Assembly (NCBI GenBank): GCA_040905025.1
Contig: JBBDSJ010000030.1
Location: forward strand, 1 to 50,451
Length of the DNA: 50,451 nt
Source of the DNA: JBBDSJ01 sp040905025
Lineage (GTDB): Bacteria; Pseudomonadota; Gammaproteobacteria; Methylohalomonadales; Methylohalomonadaceae
Reading direction: 5' to 3'
The notes below the pieces were generated by a model, which did not search any database, was not told the DNA's origin, and worked only from the letters and a program-made list of their open reading frames with translations. The position numbers were made by a program, and so were the translations under genes. This document shows positions 41,639 through 50,342 of this stretch, in pieces (the stretch's first letter is position 1; each line of letters opens with the position of its first letter).

Positions 41639-42457
41639 TTGAACAAGACAACCAACAACGCAGAAAAAATTGATATGGATGACCCTTCGCAAACCCGTGA
41701 TTCCGAGTTTTATCAGGAACAGTACCAGAAGTCTTTTGTGGAAAAGTGGGATGAACTTATCGACTGGGACAGCCGCGCCGAAAGTGAAGGCCGCTTTTTC
41801 ATTGATATCCTCAAACAGCGTGGCAAGGAAAAGATCCTGGATGTCGCCACCGGCACCGGATTTCACTCCATCCGCTTGCAGAAAGAAGGCTTCAACGTTA
41901 CCAGTGCTGACGGTAACCCGGAAATGCTGGCCATGGCGTTTCGTAATGGCCGCAAGCACAACCTAATCCTGAGCACCGTACAGGCCGACTGGCGCTGGCT
42001 GAACAAGGACATTGATGGCAAGTTTGATGCCGTAATCTGTCTGGGTAACTCATTCACGCATTTATTTTCCGAACGTGATCGCCGCAAAACGCTGGCCGAG
42101 TTCTACGCCGCCCTGCGTCATGACGGCATCCTGATTCTGGATCAGCGCAACTACGACCGTATCCTCGACAAGGGCTTTTCGACGAAACATAAGTACTATT
42201 ATTGTGGTGACAACGTCAGCGCCGAACCGGAACATGTTGATGAAGGGTTGGCGCGTTTCAAATATTCCTTCCCGGACGGTTCCGAGTATCATCTGAACAT
42301 GTTCCCGTTGCGCAAGGATTACACCCGCAAGCTGATGAGCGATGTCGGTTTCCAGCATATCGAGACGTATGGTGATTTCAAGGAAACTCATCACGACGAT
42401 GAGCCTGACTTTTTTATTCATGTCGCTGAAAAAAACTATCAGCCGGATGAAGACTAG
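41639..42457 (+). CDS. Glycine/sarcosine N-methyltransferase
   Basis: This 272-residue SAM-dependent enzyme methylates glycine to sarcosine and dimethylglycine, the first half of de novo glycine betaine synthesis for osmoprotection. Seen are the SAM loop ILDVATGTGFHSIRL, the acidic SADGNPEMLAMAFRNG, and LGNSFTHLFSERDRRKTL. Substrate-side motifs DQRNYDRILDKGFSTKHKYYYCG and FKETHHDDEPDFFIHVAEK match halophile GSMTs. Translation probably starts at TTG 41639, 4 bases after GGAGAAG (41628-41634); ATG 41675 lacks a site. SDMT follows. Confidence 0.92.
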   Translation: MNKTTNNAEKIDMDDPSQTRDSEFYQEQYQKSFVEKWDELIDWDSRAESEGRFFIDILKQRGKEKILDVATGTGFHSIRLQKEGFNVTSADGNPEMLAMAFRNGRKHNLILSTVQADWRWLNKDIDGKFDAVICLGNSFTHLFSERDRRKTLAEFYAALRHDGILILDQRNYDRILDKGFSTKHKYYYCGDNVSAEPEHVDEGLARFKYSFPDGSEYHLNMFPLRKDYTRKLMSDVGFQHIETYGDFKETHHDDEPDFFIHVAEKNYQPDED

Positions 42458-42476
42458 AATCAGGCTTGCAGTTGCT

Positions 42477-42498
42477 GCGCTCAAATCATTTTGAGCGC
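42477..42498 (+). promoter_or_regulatory. Intercistronic hairpin between GSMT and SDMT genes
   Basis: GCGCTCAAA-TCAT-TTTGAGCGC forms a perfect 9-bp stem in the 85-base gap. It is followed by TAATTTTAAG rather than a clean T-run, so it may be a partial terminator or an mRNA stabiliser that sets the ratio of the two enzymes. AGGAG at 42530-42534 then serves the downstream ATG. Confidence 0.6.
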
Positions 42499-42542
42499 GC
42501 TAATTTTAAGTACCAAATAATTTATATACAGGAGTTTGTACA

Positions 42543-43379
42543 ATGGCAGCGAATGCCAACGATGCGGTGGATATTGCCCGCGACTATTACAACAGCGATG
42601 ACGCTGACAATTTCTACTTCCATGTCTGGGGTGGCGAAGATATCCACGTCGGCCTGTATCAGTCCGAACACGAACCGATCCGTGATGCCAGCCGCCGTAC
42701 CGTCGCGCATATGGTGAATAAACTCTCGGCGCTGGACAAAAATGCGAAAGTTCTGGATGTCGGTGCCGGTTATGGCGGCTCAATGCGCTATCTGGCCAAA
42801 ACTGTCGGTTGCCATTGCGTCGCACTGAATCTCAGTGAAGTCGAGAATGAGCGCAATCGCGAAATGAATCGTGAACAGGGACTCGATAAACTCATCGATG
42901 TCGTTGACGCCAGTTTTGAAAAACTCGACTACCCCGACAACAGCTTTGATGTGGTCTGGTCACAGGATGCAATTTTGCACAGTGACCATCGTGAAAAAGT
43001 TATTGCCGAAGTTGCACGGGTATTAAAACCCGGTGGTGAATTCATCATGACCGATCCGATGCAGGCAGACGATTGCCCGGCAGGCGTATTACAGCCAATT
43101 CTGGATCGCATTCATTTAAGCAGTCTCGGCTCACCGGGGTTTTATATCGAAACTGCCAAAAAAAACGGCCTCGAAGACCTTGGCTATGAAGACCATGCCC
43201 ACCAGTTGCCGCGCCATTACGGCCGCGTGTTGCAAACGCTGAATGAACTGCAGGGTGAGCTCAAGGGCAAGGTCAGCGACGATTACATTGAGCGTATGAA
43301 AAAAGGCCTGCAGCACTGGATCGATGGCGGCAACAGTGGTCACCTGGCCTGGGGCATTTTCCACTTCCGCAAGGCTTGA
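42543..43379 (+). CDS. Sarcosine/dimethylglycine N-methyltransferase
   Basis: This 278-residue SAM-dependent enzyme completes betaine synthesis by methylating sarcosine and dimethylglycine. Seen are FYFHVWGGEDIHVGLY near the N-terminus, the SAM loop VLDVGAGYGGSMRYLAK, LDYPDNSFDVVWSQDAILHSDHR and LKPGGEFIMTDPMQAD, all close to halophile SDMTs. Its ATG at 42543 has AGGAG 8 bases upstream. The gene is followed by a REP-like sequence and an intrinsic terminator. Confidence 0.93.
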   Translation: MAANANDAVDIARDYYNSDDADNFYFHVWGGEDIHVGLYQSEHEPIRDASRRTVAHMVNKLSALDKNAKVLDVGAGYGGSMRYLAKTVGCHCVALNLSEVENERNREMNREQGLDKLIDVVDASFEKLDYPDNSFDVVWSQDAILHSDHREKVIAEVARVLKPGGEFIMTDPMQADDCPAGVLQPILDRIHLSSLGSPGFYIETAKKNGLEDLGYEDHAHQLPRHYGRVLQTLNELQGELKGKVSDDYIERMKKGLQHWIDGGNSGHLAWGIFHFRKA

Positions 43380-43396
43380 TAGCTGATTGCTACGTC

Positions 43397-43432
43397 GCGG
43401 AGCCTGCCCTGAGCGAAGTCGAGGGGCTCCTC
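43397..43432. repeat. REP-like intergenic sequence
   Basis: GGAGCCTGCCCTGAGCGAAG and the adjoining TCGAGGGGCTCC form an imperfect inverted repeat. The phrase CCTGAGCGAAGTCGA is a widespread intergenic repeat motif in proteobacterial genomes. It lies between the SDMT stop and its terminator. Confidence 0.55.
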
Positions 43433-43504
43433 GCCATGGCCTGATATTCAGCCTTATTGCGGTCTGATATATTTATCGTGGCAGAAAGCAATCCTGTTTT
43501 TACC

Positions 43505-43530
43505 AAGCCCGCCAGGTGCGGGCTTTTTTT
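43505..43530 (+). terminator. Intrinsic terminator after the betaine genes
   Basis: AAGCCCGC (43505-43512), loop CAGGT, GCGGGCTT (43518-43525), then a run of T to 43530. Confidence 0.93.
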
Positions 43531-43670
43531 ATTAACCCGGAAACAGCTGGATTGACCTGGAATTCTCTTCTCCCGGGAAGCGCCAGGGTAAAGGCTGAAT
43601 TGACCAGTCTCGGTGCTGTTGCTAGCATCAGCAGCCTCCGTCTCATCCGACTCACCTGAACCTGAAAGCC

Positions 43671-44561
43671 ATGGCCAAATCACGCCGCAAACCACACACC
43701 AAACCCGCCGGTAAATCCGGGCGCACACCAACACCGGCACCAACAAACAAACAGCCACTGGACTGGCTCATCGTCTGCCTGGCCAGCCTCGGCATGCTCA
43801 TTACTGCCTACCTGGGCTATATCGGCCTGTTTGGCAGTACTGTCGCTTTCTGTGCTGAAGGCTCGGGCTGCGACATCGTCCAGCAAAGCCGCTGGTCAAC
43901 GGTACTGGGTTTGCCGGTCGCGCTCTGGGGCTTGCTTGTCTATACCGCCATACTGCTGTTTGCAGTCCGTGCACCACTGCGGCTGAAATACTGGAAACGC
44001 TTATGGCGCGTAACGCTGATCGGCCTGGCCATCAGTTTGTACCTGACTGTTGCAGGTATTGTGGCGCTGGATGCAGTGTGTCTCTGGTGCCTGGCTTCAC
44101 TGGCAACGATAACCGCAATTTTTGTCAGCGTTACAATCCAGCGACCGGAATCGGCACCGGGAATGCCCTGGCAAAAATGGGCACTTAACAACAGCGTAAT
44201 ACTGGTGGTGATACTCGCCTTGCTGCATGTTTATTACAGCGGCCTGCTGTCACCACGTGCTGATCCACGCCTGACCGCATTGGCAGAACATCTCGATAAC
44301 CGCGGTGTGAAATACTACGGTGCCTACTGGTGTCCCAGCTGTCAGGAACAATCCGATTTATTCGGTGCAGCTGCCGAAAAACTGCCCTACGTTGAATGCA
44401 ACCCGAATGGCCGCCAGAGCGGTCTGGCTATCGCCTGTCGCGATAATGAAATTGAAGGTTTTCCGACCTGGATTATTAACAAACGCAAGATACAGGGCAT
44501 ACTGAAACCGCAAGAACTCGCGGATTACACCGGGTTTGATTGGGAGGGGTTTGAGCGATAG
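43671..44561 (+). CDS. VKOR family protein with thioredoxin-like domain
   Basis: This 296-residue membrane protein fuses a four-to-five-helix vitamin K epoxide reductase domain (residues about 30-165) to a periplasmic thioredoxin-like domain (about 195-290). Active cysteines are the loop pair in FCAEGSGCDIVQQS, the CLWC redox motif in DAVCLWCLASL, and CPSC in AYWCPSCQEQ. Such fusions oxidise protein thiols and can replace DsbB/DsbA by passing electrons to quinone. A hydrophilic basic N-terminus precedes the first helix. It stands alone between two terminators. Confidence 0.92.
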   Translation: MAKSRRKPHTKPAGKSGRTPTPAPTNKQPLDWLIVCLASLGMLITAYLGYIGLFGSTVAFCAEGSGCDIVQQSRWSTVLGLPVALWGLLVYTAILLFAVRAPLRLKYWKRLWRVTLIGLAISLYLTVAGIVALDAVCLWCLASLATITAIFVSVTIQRPESAPGMPWQKWALNNSVILVVILALLHVYYSGLLSPRADPRLTALAEHLDNRGVKYYGAYWCPSCQEQSDLFGAAAEKLPYVECNPNGRQSGLAIACRDNEIEGFPTWIINKRKIQGILKPQELADYTGFDWEGFER

Positions 44562-44706
44562 CAACCATCAAGCCTGGCAATTTTAAATCCAGGAACACTA
44601 TCTGACACAGTCACAAAAATACTTCTGTCAAGGTTCGCAATGACATGGTTTTTGTCGGTACCCCGGATGTTCTGACAGGCCCGGCGTGTAAATATAACCC
44701 GGACAC

Positions 44707-44740
44707 AAAAAACCCGATGGCCTTGCGGCCACCGGGTTTT
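44707..44740. terminator. Bidirectional intrinsic terminator
   Basis: AACCCGATGGCC, loop TTGC, then GGCCACCGGGTT, with A-run and T-run at the two sides. It lies 25 bases past the isocitrate lyase stop (minus strand) and also faces the VKOR gene. Confidence 0.92.
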
Positions 44741-44764
44741 GAATTACAACTTTTAACTGCCTGG

Positions 44765-46048
44765 TTATTTCGCTTTGGCGAACTGCGCTTCTTCGGTAGA
44801 ACCCTTCAGTGCGGTGACAGAAGAATTCTCGCCGGAGATGGTCTGGGTCACGGCATCGAAATAGCCGGTACCGACTTCACGCTGATGCTTGGTGCCGGTA
44901 TAACCGTCTTTCTCGGCAGCAAACTCGGCTTCCTGCAGTTCAACATAGGCTGACATCTGCCGTTCAGCATAACCTTTCGCCAGCGTAAACATGCCGTAGT
45001 TCAGCGCATGGAAGCCGGCCAGGGTAATGAACTGGAACTTGTAGCCCATGGCACCGAGTTCACGCTGGAACTTGGCGATGGTGGCATCGTCCAGATTCTT
45101 ACGCCAGTTGAACGACGGTGAACAGTTATAGGCAAACAGCTGATCCGGATGTTCCTTGCGTACGGCTTCAGCAAATTGCTTCGCGTACTCCAGATCCGGC
45201 GTTGCAGTTTCACACCAGATCAGATCGGCGTATGCCGCATAGGCCTTGCCGCGGGCGATGGCCTGTTCAACACCCGGCTTGGTGCGATAGAAACCTTCGA
45301 CAGTACGTTCACCGGTCAGGAACTCATGATCACGTTCATCAACATCGGAGGTGATCAGGTTGGCTGCTTCCGCGTCGGTACGTGCCAGCACCAGTGTCGG
45401 AGTACCGCTGATATCAGCCGCCAGACGCGCAGCCGTCAGTTTTTGCAGGGCTTCCTGCGTCGGAACCAGCACCTTGCCGCCCATATGACCGCACTTCTTC
45501 GCGGAGGCAAGTTGATCTTCAAAGTGAACGCCGGCGGCACCGGCTTCAATCATGTGCTTCATCAGTTCGAAGGCATTCAGCACGCCACCAAAACCGGCTT
45601 CAGCATCAGCGACAATCGGCGCGAACCAGTCAATGCTGTCGTTGCCTTCAGCGTGATGGATCTGGTCGGCACGCGCCAGCGAGTTGTTGATGCGCTTGAC
45701 CACGGTCGGCACGGAGTCCACTGGATACAGGGACTGGTCCGGGTACATGTCGAATGCACTGTTGGCGTCGCCGGCAACCTGCCAGCCTGACAGATAAATG
45801 GCTTTCAAACCGGCCTTGACCTGCTGCATGGCCATGTTACCGGTCAGTGCGCCGAGTGAATTGACGAATGGCTCTTCGTTGACCAGTTTCCACAGCTTTT
45901 CGGCACCACGCTTGGCCAGCGTGTGTTCAATCTGCACACTGCCGCGCAAACGCACGACATCGGCGGCAGTATAATCGCGCTTTACACCCTTCCAGCGCGG
46001 ATTTTCCGCCCAATCTTTTTCCAACTGCTTGATAGCATCTGCACTCAT
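44765..46048 (-). CDS. aceA: Isocitrate lyase
   Basis: This 427-residue enzyme cleaves isocitrate to succinate and glyoxylate, the first step of the glyoxylate bypass. The catalytic motif KKCGHMGGK is in FEDQLASAKKCGHMGGKVLVPT. Further family segments are GWQVAGDANSAFDMYPDQSLYP, PIVADAEAGFGG, and FAYNCSPSFNWRKNL. The start MSADAIKQLEKDW has GGAGGAT 9 bases upstream. It is divergent from a LysR regulator across 345 bases, which suggests control by that regulator. Confidence 0.97.
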   Translation of the reverse strand: MSADAIKQLEKDWAENPRWKGVKRDYTAADVVRLRGSVQIEHTLAKRGAEKLWKLVNEEPFVNSLGALTGNMAMQQVKAGLKAIYLSGWQVAGDANSAFDMYPDQSLYPVDSVPTVVKRINNSLARADQIHHAEGNDSIDWFAPIVADAEAGFGGVLNAFELMKHMIEAGAAGVHFEDQLASAKKCGHMGGKVLVPTQEALQKLTAARLAADISGTPTLVLARTDAEAANLITSDVDERDHEFLTGERTVEGFYRTKPGVEQAIARGKAYAAYADLIWCETATPDLEYAKQFAEAVRKEHPDQLFAYNCSPSFNWRKNLDDATIAKFQRELGAMGYKFQFITLAGFHALNYGMFTLAKGYAERQMSAYVELQEAEFAAEKDGYTGTKHQREVGTGYFDAVTQTISGENSSVTALKGSTEEAQFAKAK

Positions 46049-46393
46049 CTTAAATATCCTCCAGCAATCGCGCTGCCGTTAAGCCAGGCACGCAGGTAAG
46101 TTTTCATGTCAAAAGTTTTGTTATTGATTCCAGGCTTGCAGGATTGCTGCAATCAAGATGACCGCCTGTGCCCGCCAAGGGTTAATGGCTGACAAGTATT
46201 GTTTGCGGCCAGCTCCCCGAACTGCCATTTCCGCACTGAAAATGGTGGTTTCAGAATTTATGTAAGACACTCGTGATGCCTTAATTTGACAGAAAGGTTA
46301 AGCCACGGAGGCAAGGTAAGTTGCAACGCAGCATTTGACAAGCTTATTTTGTTAACGTCATATATCAATAAATTTAATATATAGGCTTTCCAA
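46049..46393. promoter_or_regulatory. Divergent control region of aceA and the LysR gene
   Basis: This 345-base gap has no gene. Nearest aceA is a minus-strand TTGACA (about 46107-46112, read as TGTCAA on the plus strand) without a convincing -10 partner. GATTGC-T-GCAATC is a palindrome at about 46141-46153. Near the LysR gene the sequence becomes AT-rich (CATATATCAATAAATTTAATATATAGG) and is likely to hold its -10 region. LysR proteins normally bind T-N11-A sites in such divergent gaps; I cannot pick one with confidence. Confidence 0.45.
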
Positions 46394-47353
46394 ATGCAGC
46401 GCGCGTACTACAAGCAAAACAGAATCAAGCAGTTACGTGCATTTTGCTATACTGCGCAAACCGGCAACATGTCACGCGCCGCCGAATTCATGAAATTGAG
46501 CCAGCCGACGGTATCCTTGTTAATACAGGCGCTCGAGCAGGATATTGGCCACAAGTTGTTCCGCCGGCGCGGCCCGCGCACCGACATCACGCATGAAGGC
46601 CACAATTTGCTGGAACTGGCGCTGCCGCTGGTCGAAGGTCTGGAAGCGCTGCCAGCGGCGCTGGATGAACGGCTGAATCAACGCATCAGCGGCCAACTGC
46701 GAATCGCGGCGAGTGAATCTGCCCTGCTCTACCTGCTGCCGGAAACATTGGCTGCATTTAATGGACTGTATCCGCACGTTGCGCTGCGGCTGAGTAATGT
46801 CGCGGCGCCTGGCGGCCTGGCACGGCTGCTGGCTGGCGAAGTCGACTTTATGGTTGGCTCAATGGTCAAAATCCCGGATGAAATCATTTACACGCCGCTG
46901 AATATTTACGACCCGGTGCTGATCATGCCGCCGGATCACGTTCTGGCCGGCCGCAAAAGCATCAATCTTGCAGAAATCAGCCACTACCCGCTGGTGCTGC
47001 CACCACCGCATCTGCCCAGCCGGCAGATTATTGATCTGGCGTTCAGTCAACAAAATCTGGAATATGAAGTCGTACTCGAAGTCGGCGGCTGGGAAGTTAT
47101 CAAGCACTATGTCCGCGCCAACCTGGGCATTGCGATTGTCACCAGTATTTGTCTGCAGGATGGCGACCACCTTGCCAGTCAGTCACTCGGACATTTATTG
47201 CCGCAACGCAGCTACGGGCTGGTACAGCGGCGCGGTAAAACGCCGGCACCGGCCGCGCGCCGGTTTATTGAGTTGCTGACGGCTAATGTCCAGTACGTTT
47301 CCGGACAATTATCGACCGGAACGCGCCCACTGCGCGCCAGTCAAAATAAATGA
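46394..47353 (+). CDS. LysR family transcriptional regulator
   Basis: This 319-residue protein has an N-terminal winged helix (IKQLRAFCYTAQTGNMSRAAEFMKLSQPTVSLLIQALEQDIGHKLFRRRG) and a periplasmic-binding-protein-like effector domain starting near residue 95 (ISGQLRIAASESALLYLLPETLAAF). It is transcribed away from aceA and is followed by clpS. The position suggests that it regulates the glyoxylate bypass in response to a small metabolite, by analogy with other divergent LysR genes. Confidence 0.9.
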   Translation: MQRAYYKQNRIKQLRAFCYTAQTGNMSRAAEFMKLSQPTVSLLIQALEQDIGHKLFRRRGPRTDITHEGHNLLELALPLVEGLEALPAALDERLNQRISGQLRIAASESALLYLLPETLAAFNGLYPHVALRLSNVAAPGGLARLLAGEVDFMVGSMVKIPDEIIYTPLNIYDPVLIMPPDHVLAGRKSINLAEISHYPLVLPPPHLPSRQIIDLAFSQQNLEYEVVLEVGGWEVIKHYVRANLGIAIVTSICLQDGDHLASQSLGHLLPQRSYGLVQRRGKTPAPAARRFIELLTANVQYVSGQLSTGTRPLRASQNK

Positions 47354-47434
47354 AGATTAACAAGGCACGGCTTGTGCATATATTTTTAAACCGAACCAGC
47401 ATTGCTGATATGTGGAAACCGCGTTCATGCGGCG

Positions 47435-47440
47435 TATAAT
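47435..47440 (+). promoter_or_regulatory. Possible -10 element of clpS-clpA
   Basis: TATAAT at 47435-47440 lies 41 bases before the clpS ATG. The -35 candidate at the right distance (near 47411-47417, TGTGGAA) is weak. Confidence 0.4.
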
Positions 47441-47481
47441 GAAATACATACATTCAAATTACCCGGAGCGGTCAGCGCCGT

Positions 47482-47802
47482 ATGCCTGACAAAACTGACC
47501 ACCATAATGAAGACGGTCTGGCTCTGCAGGAAGCCAAACCGAGACTGCGACGACCACCCTTGTACAAGGTTGTGCTCGTTAATGACGACTTCACGCCAAT
47601 GGATTTTGTGGTACATATACTGGAACAGTTTTTTAATCTTGACCGGGAGAGTGCGACCCGTGTCATGCTGGAAGTGCACACCCGTGGCAAGGGTGTCTGC
47701 GGCATCTTTACCCACGAGATTGCGGAAACCAAGGTCTCGCAAGTCAACAGCTATTCACGCGAGCACCAGCATCCGCTGTTATGTACGATGGAAAAAGCGT
47801 GA
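47482..47802 (+). CDS. clpS: ATP-dependent Clp protease adaptor ClpS
   Basis: This 106-residue adaptor delivers N-degron substrates to ClpAP. The core RPPLYKVVLVNDDFTPMDFVVHILEQFF, followed by the VHTRGKGVCGIFTHEIAETK segment, is diagnostic; the Asp pair in NDD and the His in MLEVHTRG bind the substrate N-terminus. It lies 12 bases upstream of clpA, its usual partner. Confidence 0.97.
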   Translation: MPDKTDHHNEDGLALQEAKPRLRRPPLYKVVLVNDDFTPMDFVVHILEQFFNLDRESATRVMLEVHTRGKGVCGIFTHEIAETKVSQVNSYSREHQHPLLCTMEKA

Positions 47803-47814
47803 GGAGTTATCACC

Positions 47815-50082
47815 ATGCTCGATAAAGATCTGGAACTGACACTCAACAACGCCTTTCGCGAGGCACGTGAGCGCCGGCATGAATTCATGACCGTCGAGCA
47901 TCTGCTGCTGGCATTGCTGGAAAATCCATCTGCCGCACGCGTGCTGCGGGCCTGCGGCGCGAATCTGAATGGCCTGCATAATGACCTGAAAAATTTCATT
48001 CAGGAAAACGCGCTGATCCTGCCGGATGGCGATGAACGCGACACCCAACCGACACTCGGCTTTCAGCGCGTGCTGCAGCGGGCCGTATTTCATGTCCAGT
48101 CATCCGGCAAGAAGGAAGTCACAGGTGCCAATGTGCTGGTTGCCATTTTTGGTGAACGCGAATCGCATGCCGTATTTTTTCTGTCACAACAGGAAGTCAA
48201 GCGGCTGGACGTTGTCAATTATATTTCCCACGGTATTTCCAAGGTGCCGCAGGAAGAAGCCGGTGAGGACATCGAAGGCACAACTGACGAAGACGGCAAA
48301 AGCGAAGACGCCAGCAATAATCCGCTGGATGCCTATACCGTCAATCTGAATGAACAGGCCAAACGCGGCAAGATTGATCCGCTGATTGGGCGGCAAATTG
48401 AAGTTCAGCGCACCATCCAGATCCTGTGCCGGCGGCGCAAGAATAATCCGCTTTATGTTGGTGAAGCCGGTGTCGGCAAAACCGCTATTGCCGAAGGCTT
48501 GGCCAAGCTGATTGTTGATGGTGATGTACCGAAAGTATTGGCTGAAAGCACCATCTATGCGCTTGATCTTGGTGCATTGCTGGCCGGCACCAAGTATCGC
48601 GGTGATTTCGAAAAACGTTTGAAAAGCGTAATGGGTGCATTGAAAAAACGCGACGGTTCAGTGCTGTTTATTGATGAAATTCATACCATCATTGGTGCCG
48701 GCGCAGCCTCCGGCGGTGTCATGGATGCTTCCAATATTATCAAGCCGGCACTCGCTTCCGGCGATCTGAAATGCATCGGTTCAACCACTTATCAGGAATA
48801 CCGCAGTATTTTCGAAAAGGATCGCGCACTCGCAAGACGCTTCCAGAAAATTGATGTCGCCGAGCCTTCGGTAGATGAAACCATCAAGATACTGGAAGGC
48901 CTGAAATCACGGTTCGAATCACATCACAACATTCGTTACACGCATCAGGCACTGCGTGCCGCTGCCGAATTGACCGATCGTTACATTACTGACAGACATC
49001 TGCCGGACAAGGCTATCGATATCATTGACGAAGCCGGTGCTTCGCAACAGTTACTGGCACCCTCGCGGCGCAAGAAAACAGTCAGCATTACCGATATCGA
49101 AAACATTGTTGCGAAGATCGCACGGATTCCGCCGAAGACGGTAAGCAGTTCGGATAAAGACGTGCTGCGTAACCTGGATCGCGATCTCAAGATGGTGGTG
49201 TTCGGGCAGGACTCGGCTATCGATACCCTTGCTACGGCAATCAAGATGTCACGGTCAGGCCTCGGTAATCCACAGAAGCCGATTGGCAGCTTCTTATTCG
49301 CCGGCCCGACCGGTGTGGGCAAAACTGAAGTCACACGTCAGCTCGCCCGTATCATGGGCATCGAGTTGATCCGCTTTGATATGTCTGAATACATGGAACG
49401 GCACACAGTGTCGAGATTGATTGGTGCGCCGCCGGGCTATGTCGGTTTTGATCAGGGCGGTCTGTTAACGGATGCGGTGAACAAACAGCCGCATGCCGTC
49501 CTTCTGCTTGATGAAATGGAAAAGGCGCACCCGGATGTTTTCAATCTGTTATTGCAGGTCATGGATCATGGCACGTTGACTGATACCAATGGCCGCAAAA
49601 TCGATTTCCGTAATGTGATTATTGTGATGACAACTAATGCCGGCGCTGAAATGATGAGCCGTGCTTCAATCGGCTTTGCCCGGCAGGATCACAGCACCGA
49701 TTCAGGTGAAGCGATCACCAGAACATTCAGCCCGGAATTCCGTAACCGGCTCGATGGCATCATCCAGTTTGCACCGCTGTCTGTGGAAACCATCAGTCAC
49801 GTCGTCGACAAGTTCCTGGTCGAACTGGAAAGCCAGCTTGACGGCCGCAAGGTCATGATCGAGGTAGATGAAAGTGCACGTGAATGGCTGGCAACCCACG
49901 GTTATGACAAGATCATGGGCGCACGGCCAATGGCCCGCCTGATTCAGGAAAAGGTCAAGAAACCGCTGGCCGAAGAATTGCTCTTCGGCAAACTCGAAGG
50001 TGGTGGTCATGTCCACATCACCGTGGAAGCCGACGACATCAAGATCGAGATTCTTGAAGAAGAAACCGAAGGCGCTGTCTAG
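47815..50082 (+). CDS. clpA: ATP-dependent Clp protease ATPase subunit ClpA
   Basis: This 755-residue AAA+ unfoldase feeds substrates to ClpP. It has an N-terminal Clp_N domain (MLDKDLELTLNNAFREARERRHEFMTVEHLLLALL), then two ATPase domains with Walker A GEAGVGKT and GPTGVGKT, Walker B VLFIDEIHT and VLLLDEMEK, and arginine-finger regions. An acidic linker (EDIEGTTDEDGKSEDAS) joins the N-domain. The ClpP-binding IGF/IGL-type loop is plausible at ASIGFARQDHS. Length matches E. coli ClpA. Confidence 0.98.
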   Translation: MLDKDLELTLNNAFREARERRHEFMTVEHLLLALLENPSAARVLRACGANLNGLHNDLKNFIQENALILPDGDERDTQPTLGFQRVLQRAVFHVQSSGKKEVTGANVLVAIFGERESHAVFFLSQQEVKRLDVVNYISHGISKVPQEEAGEDIEGTTDEDGKSEDASNNPLDAYTVNLNEQAKRGKIDPLIGRQIEVQRTIQILCRRRKNNPLYVGEAGVGKTAIAEGLAKLIVDGDVPKVLAESTIYALDLGALLAGTKYRGDFEKRLKSVMGALKKRDGSVLFIDEIHTIIGAGAASGGVMDASNIIKPALASGDLKCIGSTTYQEYRSIFEKDRALARRFQKIDVAEPSVDETIKILEGLKSRFESHHNIRYTHQALRAAAELTDRYITDRHLPDKAIDIIDEAGASQQLLAPSRRKKTVSITDIENIVAKIARIPPKTVSSSDKDVLRNLDRDLKMVVFGQDSAIDTLATAIKMSRSGLGNPQKPIGSFLFAGPTGVGKTEVTRQLARIMGIELIRFDMSEYMERHTVSRLIGAPPGYVGFDQGGLLTDAVNKQPHAVLLLDEMEKAHPDVFNLLLQVMDHGTLTDTNGRKIDFRNVIIVMTTNAGAEMMSRASIGFARQDHSTDSGEAITRTFSPEFRNRLDGIIQFAPLSVETISHVVDKFLVELESQLDGRKVMIEVDESAREWLATHGYDKIMGARPMARLIQEKVKKPLAEELLFGKLEGGGHVHITVEADDIKIEILEEETEGAV

Positions 50083-50100
50083 CCAATGGTGACTGGAATC

Positions 50101-50124
50101 AGAGGGTGATAATAATCACCCTCT
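50101..50124. terminator. Stem-loop after clpA
   Basis: AGAGGGTGAT, loop AATA, ATCACCCTCT makes a perfect 10-bp stem 18 bases after the clpA stop. No T-run follows, so it may be Rho-assisted or act as a 3' mRNA stabiliser. Confidence 0.6.
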
Positions 50125-50342
50125 AACGGCATAGACCGGTATCACTCCGGGTATCAATTGCATCTATCCTCCACATTCATTCCGGCCACCTCCAACACCT
50201 GCAAACTCTCGCACTGTCATCGTTTGGTGCACCGCAATAAATAGATTATGATGCTGATCGGGATCTGGGCAGCCTGGTGATTGGCTTGGCAAGTCCATAA
50301 TTCCTCAACTGTTTTTCGAGTCCGCCACTTGAGGTGACACAG

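Noticed and set aside
41209..41651. Two minus-strand frames in the AT-rich region (NLEIVDCFYCNLQPHLLQ..., NREITSAALASVRQGIDL...)
   Set aside because: I considered a transposase remnant, but there are no family motifs, terminal repeats or good start sites. Treated as non-coding.
45149..45790. Open frame of 213 codons opposite aceA
   Set aside because: Antisense shadow of isocitrate lyase.
47369..47396. Terminator after the LysR gene (GCAC-GGCTT-GTGC followed by ATATATTTTT)
   Set aside because: A 4-bp stem is too weak to support.
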